The translations under genes were made by a program, and so were the position numbers. From JADLDB01 sp040755835 (GTDB taxonomy: Bacteria > Myxococcota > Myxococcia > Myxococcales > Myxococcaceae), in contig JBFMAB010000052.1 of assembly GCA_040755835.1 (NCBI GenBank), forward strand, positions 1 through 64,000: 64,000 nucleotides of DNA, read 5' to 3'. The notes under the pieces were generated by a model, which worked only from the letters and a program-made list of their open reading frames with translations, was not told where the DNA came from and ran no database searches. This document shows positions 1 to 11,383 of the stretch, in pieces; positions within the stretch are counted from its first letter, which is position 1, and every line of letters begins with the position of its first letter.

Positions 1-104
1 GCCCACACCACTTCGACGGCCGCGACCGCGAACGCCTCGCCCGGGGCCTCGTTCGTCGCCTCCGCAGCCTCGGCTACGACGTGCCCGTCCCGACGCTTGC
101 GTAA
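1..104 (+). CDS. C-terminal end of an unidentified protein (partial)
   Basis: An open frame enters from the left edge and stops at TAA 102-104. The last 33 residues are hydrophilic and Arg-rich, with 'RLVRRLRSLGYDV' just before the end. Such a basic helix followed by a short beta-like tail is reminiscent of some transposase C-termini, but there is too little sequence to name a family. It overlaps the end of the weak opposite-strand frame at 74-334. Confidence 0.3.
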   Translation, partial: PHHFDGRDRERLARGLVRRLRSLGYDVPVPTLA

Positions 105-334
105 GCTCCCGCCTGTTTCACCTGACCGGCGAGCGCGCACGACGCTCCGGGGCCGGGTGCTCGCGAGGCGCCCGGCCCTTCGACTGTCCGGAGCCTCTGA
201 CTGAGCGACGCGGGGACGGGCTCCAGCGGCCCCTCCGCCGGCGTGAAGAGCGCGGCCGCGAGCGCCTCGCCCCAGTCCCTCGCGCGCTCCACGGCGCCGG
301 GCTCGAGCGCGTCCGGGTCCGCTCTCGAGGTCAC
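74..334 (-). CDS. Small hypothetical protein, doubtful
   Basis: An 86-residue frame from a GTG, downstream of and on the same strand as the membrane-protein gene at 391-1071. The N-terminal two thirds have protein-like composition. The frame is also open 5' of the GTG and there reads a hydrophobic stretch (RAVVVLVLAATEF) before a stop at 386-388. The true start may therefore be missing, or the gene may be a decayed remnant. No family is recognised. Confidence 0.25.
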   Translation of the reverse strand: MTSRADPDALEPGAVERARDWGEALAAALFTPAEGPLEPVPASLSQRLRTVEGPGASRAPGPGASCALAGQVKQAGAYASVGTGTS

Positions 335-390
335 GCAGAACTCCGTCGCGGCGAGGACGAGGACGACGACGGCGCGGGCCGGCGGTCACC

Positions 391-1071
391 TCAACGCTTC
401 ATCCGCAGGAGCAGCCCGCGCACGAGGAGCCACGCGTTCACGACCGAGAAGATCGTCAGGAAAGAGCCGTAGAGCAGCACGCTGCGATCGCCGCCGGGCG
501 GCTGCTCGGCCAGCAGCAGCCACTGCGCCTGGTCGCCGCTCCAGGCCGAGTACTGCTCGAAGACGTCGGCATAGCGGCTCGCGTCCTCGCGGCTCAACAG
601 GCGCCCGCGCGCGAAGAAGGGGTTCTGCTTGGGCTGCGGCCGCTTGCCCCTGGCGTCGCGCGCCTCGTCGGGGAAGGTGGCCCGGCGGACGAGCAGCGGC
701 GTGTCCATCACGCCGACGATGACGAAGCTGCCGGCCGGCTCCTCGACGTACCAGCCGCGCAGCGACGGCACGCCGTGCACCTGCGCGTAGCGGTTCGAGA
801 CGGCGCGCTCGAGGTGGTAGCCGCCCTCTGCGCCGAGCTCGATCGGGTCGCGCGACGAGAAGAAGTACGCGAGATCCGCGCGCATCGAGCCGAGGAGGAA
901 CAGCGAGCCCGCCAGCGCGACCGCCGCGACCGGCGGCAGCACGCCCACGCCAGGGCGCCGCACGTCCTTCTCCAGTTCGGCGATGAGCCGCTCGCGCTCC
1001 TGCTGCGGCGTCTCGGCGGGCGCGGAAGACGGCGTCGGTTCCTGCGAAGGCTCGTCGCTCATGGCGGTCAT
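391..1071 (-). CDS. Conserved two-helix membrane protein of unknown function
   Basis: This is a protein of 226 residues, or 223 from the internal MSDEP start, which is equally likely. A Pro/Glu/Gln-rich cytoplasmic-looking N-terminus is followed by a hydrophobic helix near residues 45-62, a soluble region of about 130 residues, and a second helix near residues 198-218 ending in RGLLLRMKR. That suggests a soluble domain held between two membrane anchors. It lies downstream of cdnL on the same strand but is separated from it by an intrinsic terminator. I do not recognise a domain; it looks like a lineage-specific myxobacterial protein. Confidence 0.7.
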   Translation of the reverse strand: MTAMSDEPSQEPTPSSAPAETPQQERERLIAELEKDVRRPGVGVLPPVAAVALAGSLFLLGSMRADLAYFFSSRDPIELGAEGGYHLERAVSNRYAQVHGVPSLRGWYVEEPAGSFVIVGVMDTPLLVRRATFPDEARDARGKRPQPKQNPFFARGRLLSREDASRYADVFEQYSAWSGDQAQWLLLAEQPPGGDRSVLLYGSFLTIFSVVNAWLLVRGLLLRMKR

Positions 1072-1076
1072 CCGGG

Positions 1077-1116
1077 CAAGAAAGAGCCCCGGCCACCTCC
1101 AGGAGGCGACCGGGGC
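1077..1116 (-). terminator. Intrinsic terminator of cdnL
   Basis: On the minus strand a GC-rich hairpin is formed by GGAGGTGGCCGGGGC and its near-complement GCCCCGGTCGCCTCC (15-bp arms with two non-Watson-Crick positions, almost no loop). It is followed immediately by the T-rich run TCTTTCTT. It lies about 30 bp beyond the cdnL stop and just before the next minus-strand gene. Confidence 0.8.
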
Positions 1117-1145
1117 CGTGGAAGCTACACCCGACGGCGAGCGCG

Positions 1146-1709
1146 TCAGTTCTTCTTCGCGTCCTTGTCCTTCGCCGGCTTCTCCGGCTTCTCGCTGATC
1201 TCCGACATCTTCGGAGGGTTCTCCGGGAGGTTGAAGATCTTCTTCAGATCCGCCTCGATGTCGTTTTCGGTGACGCCCTTGGCGAACGCCAGCTCCTTGA
1301 TGAGCAGCGAACGCGCGGTGTCGAGCATCTTGCGCTCGCCGAAGGACAGGTCCTTGTCGCCCTTCAGGAGGTAGAGGTCGCGCAGCACCTCGGCGATCTC
1401 GAAGACGGAGCCCGTCTTGATCTTCTCCATGTACTCCCGGTACCGGCGGTTCCAGGTGGTGGAGTCCACCGAGATGTCCTTCTCCTTGAGGATCGCGTAC
1501 ACCTGACGCACGTCGTCCTCGGAGATGATCTCGCGAAGGCCAACCTGCCCGATCTTGTTGATGGGGATGAGGAACCGGCCCCCGTTCTTCTCCAGCATCT
1601 TCAGCACGTAGAAGGACTGCCGCTGGCCAGCCACCTCGGTGTGCTCGATTCCGACCACTTCGCCGACGCCGTGACCGGGGTAGACCGCCTTATCGCCTGG
1701 CTTGAACAT
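1146..1709 (-). CDS. cdnL: CdnL/CarD-family RNA polymerase-binding transcription regulator
   Basis: CdnL binds the RNA polymerase beta subunit and stabilises open complexes at sigma-A promoters such as those of rRNA. The 187-residue protein has the CarD/TRCF RNAP-interaction domain at residues 1-65 (FKPGDKAVYPGHGVGEV). An all-helical DNA-binding domain follows at about 70-160, with the diagnostic stretches STTWNRRYREYMEKI and FGERKMLDTA. A Lys/Pro/Glu-rich tail of about 25 residues follows LKKIFNLPE. From memory this tail is longer than in the 164-residue Myxococcus xanthus CdnL. There is no AT-hook domain, so this is CdnL rather than CarD. An AGAGGA ribosome binding site precedes the ATG, and a terminator follows. 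Confidence 0.95.
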   Translation of the reverse strand: MFKPGDKAVYPGHGVGEVVGIEHTEVAGQRQSFYVLKMLEKNGGRFLIPINKIGQVGLREIISEDDVRQVYAILKEKDISVDSTTWNRRYREYMEKIKTGSVFEIAEVLRDLYLLKGDKDLSFGERKMLDTARSLLIKELAFAKGVTENDIEADLKKIFNLPENPPKMSEISEKPEKPAKDKDAKKN

Positions 1710-1771
1710 TCGCTTGCAGTCCTCTGATTTTACTTGGGAATCCGGCCCTGATAGCCGCCGGAGGGTGGTGT

Positions 1772-1800
1772 TTCATACCACGAAATGGGCTTGACTACAA
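1772..1800 (-). promoter_or_regulatory. Candidate sigma-A promoter of cdnL
   Basis: Minus-strand TATGAA (1772-1777) lies 17 bp downstream of TTGTAG (1795-1800), about 60 bp upstream of the cdnL ATG. The -10 is good and the -35 weak. A short inverted repeat, GTGGT-N7-ACCAC, overlaps the -10. The assignment is by spacing and similarity only. Confidence 0.4.
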
Positions 1801-1878
1801 CTTCCCACATCCATCAGACTCGGAAGGGCGTGTGAGGTGTGGTGGGGCTGGGCTGGGGGTTGGGCGTGGAGGGTGGGG

Positions 1879-4281
1879 ATGGGACGGTGGACGTGGTGGG
1901 CCCTGGGCAACCGCCCGGTTTTCTTTCCTTTTTTGTCCCTGTTGGCGGGTGTCGGGGGCGCGGCCTGGGTTGACGTCTCGCCGGCCCTGGCGGCCGTCGT
2001 CGCTGCGGCCCTCTGCGGCCTGGCGTGGTGGCGCGCTCCGCGTCCCGGCGCGGGGTTGGCGCTCCTCCTGTCGTGTGGGGCCCTGGGAATCACCACTGCA
2101 ACGCTTGGGCTGGGGGTGGATGTTCCGCCGCCGGGCCAGGCGATCCTCGAGGGGGTCGTCGAGGACGTCGTCCCGCACCCGTCGGGCACCACCGTGCGGC
2201 TGGCGGTGGCCCGCGTGGACGGAGCGCCGGCGCGGCTGCGGGTGTCGCTCAGCACCGACGCGGAGCTCGCCCTCGTCGCCGGCCAGCGCGTGCGCGTCGC
2301 GGCGCGCCTGAAGCCGCTCAACCCTGCGAGCAACCCCGGCGAGTGGAGCCGCGCGCCGTGGGCGATGCGCCACGGCCAGCCCATGACGGGCGGCTTCGAC
2401 GCGCGGCGCCTGGTGGTGCTGTCGGAGCCGCCCGCGTGGCGCGCGTGGCTGGCGCGGGCGCACGCGTCCCTCAAGGCGCGGGCGCTCGCCGCCACGGGCG
2501 ACGCGGAGGCGGCGGGCCTCTTCCTCACGCTGGCGGCGGGGCAGCGCGCGGAGCTGGGCGAGGAGCTCGAGGAGGACTTCTCGAAGAGCGGCCTCGCGCA
2601 CGTCCTGTCGGTGAGCGGCCTCCACGTCGCGGTGCTGGCGCTGACGGCCTTCGCGATCCTGCGCTGGCTGCTGTCCCGGCGGATGACGTCGCGCACGCGG
2701 CGCCGGGATCCCCGGGCCTGGGCCGGACCGCTGTCGGTGCCGCTGGTGTGGAGCTACGTCGTCTTCACCGGGCTCCAGGCGCCGGCGGTGCGCTCGGCCG
2801 TGATGTGCACGCTGCTCTTGTGCGCGCACGCGCTGCGGCGGCGGAGCGATCCCCTGAACGCGCTCGCGGCCGCGGGCCTGGCGATGACGCTCGTCGATCC
2901 GGCGGCGCCGTTCGATCTGTCCGTGCAGCTGTCCTTCGTGGCGGTGCTGGCGCTCATCCTCCTCGCGCCGCTGTTTCGCGCGGCCGTGCCGCTCCCCCTG
3001 CCCTCGCCGGCGCGCCAGTCCGGCTGGCGCCTGCGCCTCGCGTGGTGGCGCGAGGCCGTCGTGCAGACCTTCACCGCCTCGCTCGCCGTCACGCTCGTCA
3101 CGGCGCCGCTGGTGCTGGGCGCCTTCCAGCGCGTCAGCCTCGCGGGGCTGGTGTCCAACGTCGTCACGCTGCCCCTCTCCGGGCTCCTCACGGTGCTGGC
3201 GGCTTCGACGGCGGCCTTGCACGTGGTGGCGCCCGCGCTGGCGACGCCGGTGCTGTGGGCGGGCCTGAAGCTGTCCGGGCTCTTCGTCGCGATCGCGAAG
3301 GCCTTCGCCGGCGCGCCGGGGGCCGCCGTCGCGTTGGCCTCGCCGACGACGTGGCTGGTGGCCGCGTGGTGGGCGGGCCTCGGCGCGCTCGTCTTCCTCC
3401 GCGGGCGCTGGCGCCTCCTGGCGTTGGCGGCGCCGCTCGCGGCCGCGGTGCACCTCGCGCTGCCTGCATGGCAGGTGCAGGGCGTCGACGTCACCTTCCT
3501 CGCCGTCGGCCACGGCGACGCCATCGTCATCACCTCGCGCGGGCAGGCCGCGCTGGTGGACGGCGGCGGCGTGCCCAACGGCCACGACACCGGGCGGCGC
3601 TTCGTGCTGCCCTTCCTGCGCGCGCGCGGCGTGACGCGGCTGTCGCTGGCGGCGCTGTCCCACGCGCACCCGGATCACGCGCTCGGCCTCGGTTCGGTGC
3701 TGGAGGCGCTGCCCGTCGAGCGGCTATGGCTCCCGGCGGGCGTCGGGCGGGGGCCGCTGGTGCAGCCGCTCCTGGACGCGGCGGGCGCGGCGCTCGTCGA
3801 GGAAGTCGCCGCCGGCGACGGGCCGCTCCGCGTGGGCGACGCGCGGGTGGAGGTGCTGGGCCCGCCGCCGGAGCGCGGCGAATTCGACGGGGAGAACGAT
3901 CGCTCCATCGTCCTGCGCGTCACCCACGGCGAGGTCCACTTCCTCCTCACCGGCGACGTCGAGGCGGCCGGCGAGGCGACACTGGAGCCCGGCCCCGTCA
4001 CGGTGCTGAAGGCGCCCCACCACGGCTCGGACACCTCGTCGGGCCCGGAGCTGATCGCGAAGACGCGGCCCCGCTACGTGGTGTTCTGCGTGGGCCGAAA
4101 CAACCGCTTCGGCTTCCCTCGCGAGGACGTGGTCGCGCGGTGGACCGCCGCCGGCGCGCGCTGCTACCGCACGGATCTCGACGGGGCGATCACCTTCCAC
4201 AGCGACGGACGGGACGTGACGGTGGAGACGTTTGGCCCGGCGCCGCTGCCGCAGGCCAGGCGCCGGCCGCTCGCCCGCTGA
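1879..4281 (+). CDS. comEC: ComEC/Rec2-family DNA uptake channel protein
   Basis: ComEC forms the inner-membrane channel that brings single-stranded DNA into the cytoplasm during transformation. The protein of about 800 residues has N-terminal helices and a DUF4131-like soluble region (about residues 20-190). A long polytopic Competence domain follows, beginning at the family hallmark LAHVLSVSGLHVAVLAL. A C-terminal metallo-beta-lactamase-like domain carries SHAHPDHALGLG (near residue 595) and LKAPHHGSDTS. The chosen ATG at 1879 has GGAGGG five bases upstream; a GTG at 1837 in the same frame is an alternative. The stop is 2 bp from the stop of the convergent neighbour, with no terminator between them. 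No other competence gene is adjacent. Confidence 0.92.
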   Translation: MGRWTWWALGNRPVFFPFLSLLAGVGGAAWVDVSPALAAVVAAALCGLAWWRAPRPGAGLALLLSCGALGITTATLGLGVDVPPPGQAILEGVVEDVVPHPSGTTVRLAVARVDGAPARLRVSLSTDAELALVAGQRVRVAARLKPLNPASNPGEWSRAPWAMRHGQPMTGGFDARRLVVLSEPPAWRAWLARAHASLKARALAATGDAEAAGLFLTLAAGQRAELGEELEEDFSKSGLAHVLSVSGLHVAVLALTAFAILRWLLSRRMTSRTRRRDPRAWAGPLSVPLVWSYVVFTGLQAPAVRSAVMCTLLLCAHALRRRSDPLNALAAAGLAMTLVDPAAPFDLSVQLSFVAVLALILLAPLFRAAVPLPLPSPARQSGWRLRLAWWREAVVQTFTASLAVTLVTAPLVLGAFQRVSLAGLVSNVVTLPLSGLLTVLAASTAALHVVAPALATPVLWAGLKLSGLFVAIAKAFAGAPGAAVALASPTTWLVAAWWAGLGALVFLRGRWRLLALAAPLAAAVHLALPAWQVQGVDVTFLAVGHGDAIVITSRGQAALVDGGGVPNGHDTGRRFVLPFLRARGVTRLSLAALSHAHPDHALGLGSVLEALPVERLWLPAGVGRGPLVQPLLDAAGAALVEEVAAGDGPLRVGDARVEVLGPPPERGEFDGENDRSIVLRVTHGEVHFLLTGDVEAAGEATLEPGPVTVLKAPHHGSDTSSGPELIAKTRPRYVVFCVGRNNRFGFPREDVVARWTAAGARCYRTDLDGAITFHSDGRDVTVETFGPAPLPQARRRPLAR

Positions 4282-4283
4282 CG

Positions 4284-5408
4284 TCACGGCTGGACGAGGA
4301 AGTCCTTCACCACCGCCATGTGCTGCATCTGCGGGGCGGCGCTGTCGGACTGCAGCACCGGCGGTACGTCGGTGAGCGGGGTGTAGACACGGCTGTCGAA
4401 GACGAGGCCGGCGTCGAACTGCTGCGCGCCGATCTCGACCGGCACCTGGTTCTTCTGCAGGCAGCGCGACGCCAGCACCCAGTCGTACGGCTTGGAGCGG
4501 CTCGCGTTGGTGCCGGTGACGCCGTCCTGGTCTTCCGGATGCGGGCCGGCTGTGACAGTGCGCTGGCCGAGCGTGGCGATGCAGCTCTCGGTACGGGAGT
4601 CGGTGTTGAGGTCGCCGCCGACGAGCAGGAAGTCCTCGGCGGGGATGTTGGCGTCGAGGCGGGCGATGAGCGACTGCGCCTCCAGGTTCCGCTCGCCGGC
4701 GTTCCCCGTCAGCAGGTGGAGCGACACGGCCCAGAGATCTCTCGGCCCCGGGAGATCGATGTGCGCCCAGGTGAAGGCGCGGTTGCCCACGCGCGGATCC
4801 GCCCAGTCGCCCGACGCGACGATCGGCCAGCGGGAAATGACGCCGTTGGGGATGCTGCCGGTGGCGCCGCGCACGTAGGAGCAGCGGGTGCCGCACACCG
4901 CATCGACGAAGCCACGCACCTCGGCGGGCGTGTTGGCGCCGTAGTTGAACTCCTGGATGAGGATGACGTCGGGTTGAAGGCCCTGGAGGATCCGCTGGCC
5001 GTGGCCCGGATCCCACGACTGGAGGTTTCCGCTCGTGAGGTTGGCGGCCACCGCGCGCACGCGGAACGGCGCGCCAACGCCGGTGGAGAGGAGGCAGCCA
5101 TCGGGGCCGGCGTCTGGCCGCACGCCGGCGTCAAAGCCGGCGTCCGGAGCGCCCGAGTCGGGCGTCCCCGCGTCCACCTCGCCCGCGTCGGCGTACCCAG
5201 CGTCGTGGAGGCCCGCGTCGGCGTCACCGCCGTCGAGGCCACCGCCATCGACACCCCCGGCGTCGGCCGCGCCCGCGTCGGCGGCCGCGTCCGGACGGCC
5301 AGCGTCCACGCCCGCGTCGTCGCCGCCGTCGGACATCGAGGGCGGCGCGCCGCACCCCGTGATGACGCCCAGCGCCGTCAGCCCGAACACCACTGCCCGC
5401 CAACTCAT
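4284..5408 (-). CDS. Secreted endonuclease/exonuclease/phosphatase-family lipoprotein
   Basis: The 374-residue protein begins with a lipoprotein signal (MSWRAVVFGLTALGVITGCG). A low-complexity spacer rich in Asp-Ala-Gly triplets (about residues 25-105) follows, then an EEP-fold domain. EEP landmarks are visible: VAANLTSGN near the start of the domain, a metal-binding Glu in DVILIQEF, VSLHLL, and the GGDLNTDS loop. The C-terminal catalytic His is probably in MQHMAVVKDF. The fold covers DNases, sphingomyelinases and inositol phosphatases, and the substrate cannot be deduced. The ATG at 5408 was chosen because it starts the signal peptide; the frame is open further upstream but without signal-like sequence. 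Confidence 0.85.
   Translation of the reverse strand: MSWRAVVFGLTALGVITGCGAPPSMSDGGDDAGVDAGRPDAAADAGAADAGGVDGGGLDGGDADAGLHDAGYADAGEVDAGTPDSGAPDAGFDAGVRPDAGPDGCLLSTGVGAPFRVRAVAANLTSGNLQSWDPGHGQRILQGLQPDVILIQEFNYGANTPAEVRGFVDAVCGTRCSYVRGATGSIPNGVISRWPIVASGDWADPRVGNRAFTWAHIDLPGPRDLWAVSLHLLTGNAGERNLEAQSLIARLDANIPAEDFLLVGGDLNTDSRTESCIATLGQRTVTAGPHPEDQDGVTGTNASRSKPYDWVLASRCLQKNQVPVEIGAQQFDAGLVFDSRVYTPLTDVPPVLQSDSAAPQMQHMAVVKDFLVQP
5090..5335 (-). repeat. Asp-Ala-Gly low-complexity linker
   Basis: Degenerate short tandem units around GCCCGCGTCGGC encode runs such as DAGAADAGG and DAGYADAG. They form an extended acidic spacer between the lipidated N-terminus and the EEP domain. It is a protein-level linker rather than a mobile repeat, and similar Gly-rich spacers follow other lipoboxes in this window. 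Confidence 0.7.
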
Positions 5409-5595
5409 CGAGACGCTCCCGCGCGGCCCCCGCGCGCCGAACCATGACGCAGCGGCGCCGACACGTCCACCTGTGAACAACGGTCCGCGGGCGTGCGCAG
5501 CGTTGGTGCACGCTGCGCGCTCGATGGGCGCGACGGCAGGCGCAGCTCGCCGTGCGAGCGCGGCGGACGGCCGGGCGCCTGGACACCGAGGCGCG

Positions 5596-6747
5596 TCAGT
5601 CGTCCAGCTTCGGCGGCTGCGAGCGGCGACGGGCGATGACGATGATGAGCACGAGGAGCGCAACGCCCGCGCCCAGAACGATTGGGAGCAGCGGGGGACC
5701 CGCCTCCTCGGCAGGCGACTCGTCCAGCCCCCCGGACACGCCGGCGTCCGCCGCCTCGGCCACCAGCGGCGCGCCGGCATCCTCCACGGCGGCCTCGGCG
5801 ACACCCGCGTCCTCCTCGGGCCTACCGGCGTCCACCTCGGCGGAGGCGACGGGCTCCGACGGCGGCGGCAGTTTCCCTTCCGCGGCCAGCCGCTTCGCCT
5901 CGTCGGCCTTGCGCTTCTTTTCCTCGGCGGCGAGGCGCAACGCCTCCTTCGCCTCCTCGGCCTTGCGCTTCCGCTCCTCCGCAGCGAGTCGCTTAGCTTC
6001 CCACGCCTCCTCGGCCTTCCGTTTCTTCTCTTCCGCGGCGAGGCGCTTCGCCTCGGCGGCCTCCTCCGCCTTGCGCTTCTTCTCTTCGTCGGCGAGCCGC
6101 TTCGCCTCGAGGGCGGCGGCGGCCTGCGCCTGCTTCTCGGCGGCCGCGAGCTGCTCGGGCGTGGGCCCGGCGTCGGCGAGCTCGACCTTCTTCACGAGGG
6201 GATCGGGCATCTTCCCGTCGTCTACCTTCGCCAGCATCACCGGCGTCGCGGGGAGCCGCACCAGGAAGCGCCTGGAGATCTCCTTCTGCGCGTTGTCGCG
6301 CAGCGGCGTCACCCTCACCCGCACCTCGATGCCCGCGTGCACGTCGAAGGCGGTGGTGCCCGAGACCTTCCACGTGTAGCCGCCCTCGTCGCTCACCACG
6401 ACGCTGGCCTGGCTCGAGTAGACGACGCGCGCGCCGACGATGTGCTTGCCCGGCGTGACGTCGCCGTTCCAGATCGCGTGCGTGCCCTCGGTGGCCAGCG
6501 TCTCGAGCGCGGGCCGCGGCAGCGTCCGGCCGTCGAGCTCGAAGCTGACGTCCTCCAGCTTGTAGTTGGGCTCGTCGAGCGCCTCGAAGTCGATGCGCAC
6601 CTTCGCGGGCTGCTTGCCCACCATCTGGTTGAGCTGGCGCTCGAGCTCCTCGCGCGCGCGGCGCTGGGCCTCGTCCTCCGCGGAGGCGGTGGCGCCAAGA
6701 CACAGGAGCGCGGTGACGAACAGGCGAAAGCGCACGGGCACCCCCAC
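5596..6747 (-). CDS. Exported coiled-coil protein with C-terminal membrane anchor
   Basis: The protein has about 380 residues. A cleavable signal (FRLFVTALLCLGATASA) is followed by a beta-rich region (about residues 45-175). A Lys/Glu/Ala-rich helix of about 85 residues is built from repeats of the type EAKRLAAEEKKRKAEEA. An acidic DAG-containing linker follows, then a C-terminal transmembrane helix (LLPIVLGAGVALLVLIIVIA) with a basic tail. The architecture predicts a periplasmic globular head, a long single helix and an inner-membrane anchor. Similar proteins in myxobacteria are sometimes mislabelled as acetyltransferases because of the Ala/Lys/Pro-rich region. The start could be GTG 6747 or the GTG 12 bases downstream. 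No specific function is recognised. Confidence 0.75.
   Translation of the reverse strand: MGVPVRFRLFVTALLCLGATASAEDEAQRRAREELERQLNQMVGKQPAKVRIDFEALDEPNYKLEDVSFELDGRTLPRPALETLATEGTHAIWNGDVTPGKHIVGARVVYSSQASVVVSDEGGYTWKVSGTTAFDVHAGIEVRVRVTPLRDNAQKEISRRFLVRLPATPVMLAKVDDGKMPDPLVKKVELADAGPTPEQLAAAEKQAQAAAALEAKRLADEEKKRKAEEAAEAKRLAAEEKKRKAEEAWEAKRLAAEERKRKAEEAKEALRLAAEEKKRKADEAKRLAAEGKLPPPSEPVASAEVDAGRPEEDAGVAEAAVEDAGAPLVAEAADAGVSGGLDESPAEEAGPPLLPIVLGAGVALLVLIIVIARRRSQPPKLDD
5880..6125 (-). repeat. Tandem repeats encoding a charged helix
   Basis: Several near-identical units of about 54-57 bp, sharing GCCTCCTCGGCCTTGCG and TTCTTCTCTTC on the plus strand, encode the AEEKKRKAEEA-type helix. Unit-length conservation at the DNA level suggests recent expansion by slippage or recombination. 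Confidence 0.7.
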
Positions 6748-6922
6748 GGAAGCGAGCCAGACGTTGCGGTTTCTACGTCACGACGCCGGGTTTGGGCCAC
6801 TTGCCGCTGCGGCGCTGTTTCGGTCCACCGGGAGGGCATGGGCCTCGAAGCCGCGGCCCTGATGAGCGGTGCGACGAGCGGTTTGCGCCTCTCCCCGGCT
6901 GGGCGATCGGGCGCGACTCTCG

Positions 6923-10507
<3,585 letters not shown>

Positions 10508-10658
10508 GGGACGGTTCCCCTCCAGGGACGTCGAACCGGGCTGCGTGAGGACGACTATGTGCCGCCTTCCGCGCCCACGCGCAATGACCCCTCGGGCCAG
10601 CCGGGCGGGAGCGTGTCCGGCGCTCGAGTCAAGGCTTTGCGCTCGCTGGCGGGACGCG

Positions 10659-11357
10659 TCAGCCGCGGGCCGCCTTCGCGAAGTGGTGCGCGAGGCGCGT
10701 GCACAACTCCGCCAGCGTCGGCTCGACGGCGCGCAGCCTGCCGAGCTGCGCCTTGAGCTCGGCGACGTCCTTCCCGCGGGCGGCGAGCGCGTCGGCGCTG
10801 AGCGCAAACCACTTCTCCAACTCGGCCGCGGTCAGCTCGGGGTGGAACTGGAAGGCGAAGCTGTCGCCGAGGCGGAAGGCCTGCTGCGTGTAGCGGTCGG
10901 TCGACGCGAGCAGCGTGGCGCCCGGCACCGGCGTGTACGTGTCGCCGTGCCAGTGCGCGACGACGGTGCGCGCGCCGAGGCCGGAAAGCACCGGGTCCTT
11001 CTGCGCGTCGGCGGTCCACCGCACCGGCGCGACGCCCACCTCGAAGCCATTCCTTCCGGGGAAGACGTCGGCACCCGCGGCCGTGGCGATGAGCTGCGCG
11101 CCCAGGCAGATGCCGAGGCACGGGCGGTTCAGCGCGAGCCGCTCGATGAGGAAGGCCACCTCGTCGTTGAGGAACGGGTGCTGGTCGCTCTCGTACACGC
11201 CCATCGAGCCGCCCAGCACCACCACCAGCTCGGCGTCGAGGTCCGAGTGCTCGACGCCCCGGAAGCGCCGGACGAAGGAGAAGCCCTCGTGCTGGAGCGC
11301 GGGCCCCAGCAGGCCGAGGTCCTCGTGCTGCTCGTGCTGAATGACGACCGCGCGCAT
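10659..11357 (-). CDS. Class I glutamine amidotransferase
   Basis: The 232-residue protein has the class I GATase triad: the nucleophile Cys in CLGICLGAQLIA and the His/Glu pair in AFQFHPELT. The oxyanion segment VVVLGGSMGVYE is also present. It resembles the GMP-synthase-like stand-alone family ('type 1 glutamine amidotransferase'), some members of which hydrolyse gamma-glutamyl compounds. No synthetase partner is adjacent, so the substrate is unknown. A C-terminal helix of about 50 residues goes beyond the catalytic core. The stop of the upstream lipoprotein gene is only 26 bp from this start, so readthrough is likely. Confidence 0.85.
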   Translation of the reverse strand: MRAVVIQHEQHEDLGLLGPALQHEGFSFVRRFRGVEHSDLDAELVVVLGGSMGVYESDQHPFLNDEVAFLIERLALNRPCLGICLGAQLIATAAGADVFPGRNGFEVGVAPVRWTADAQKDPVLSGLGARTVVAHWHGDTYTPVPGATLLASTDRYTQQAFRLGDSFAFQFHPELTAAELEKWFALSADALAARGKDVAELKAQLGRLRAVEPTLAELCTRLAHHFAKAARG

Positions 11358-11383
11358 GACGCCCGCTTACTCGCGGAACGCCA

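Noticed and set aside
2025..5447. A very long plus-strand frame overlapping comEC and the EEP gene
   Set aside because: Its translation is Ala/Arg/Gly/Pro-rich without domains and is a shadow of the real genes; in GC-rich DNA such frames are common.
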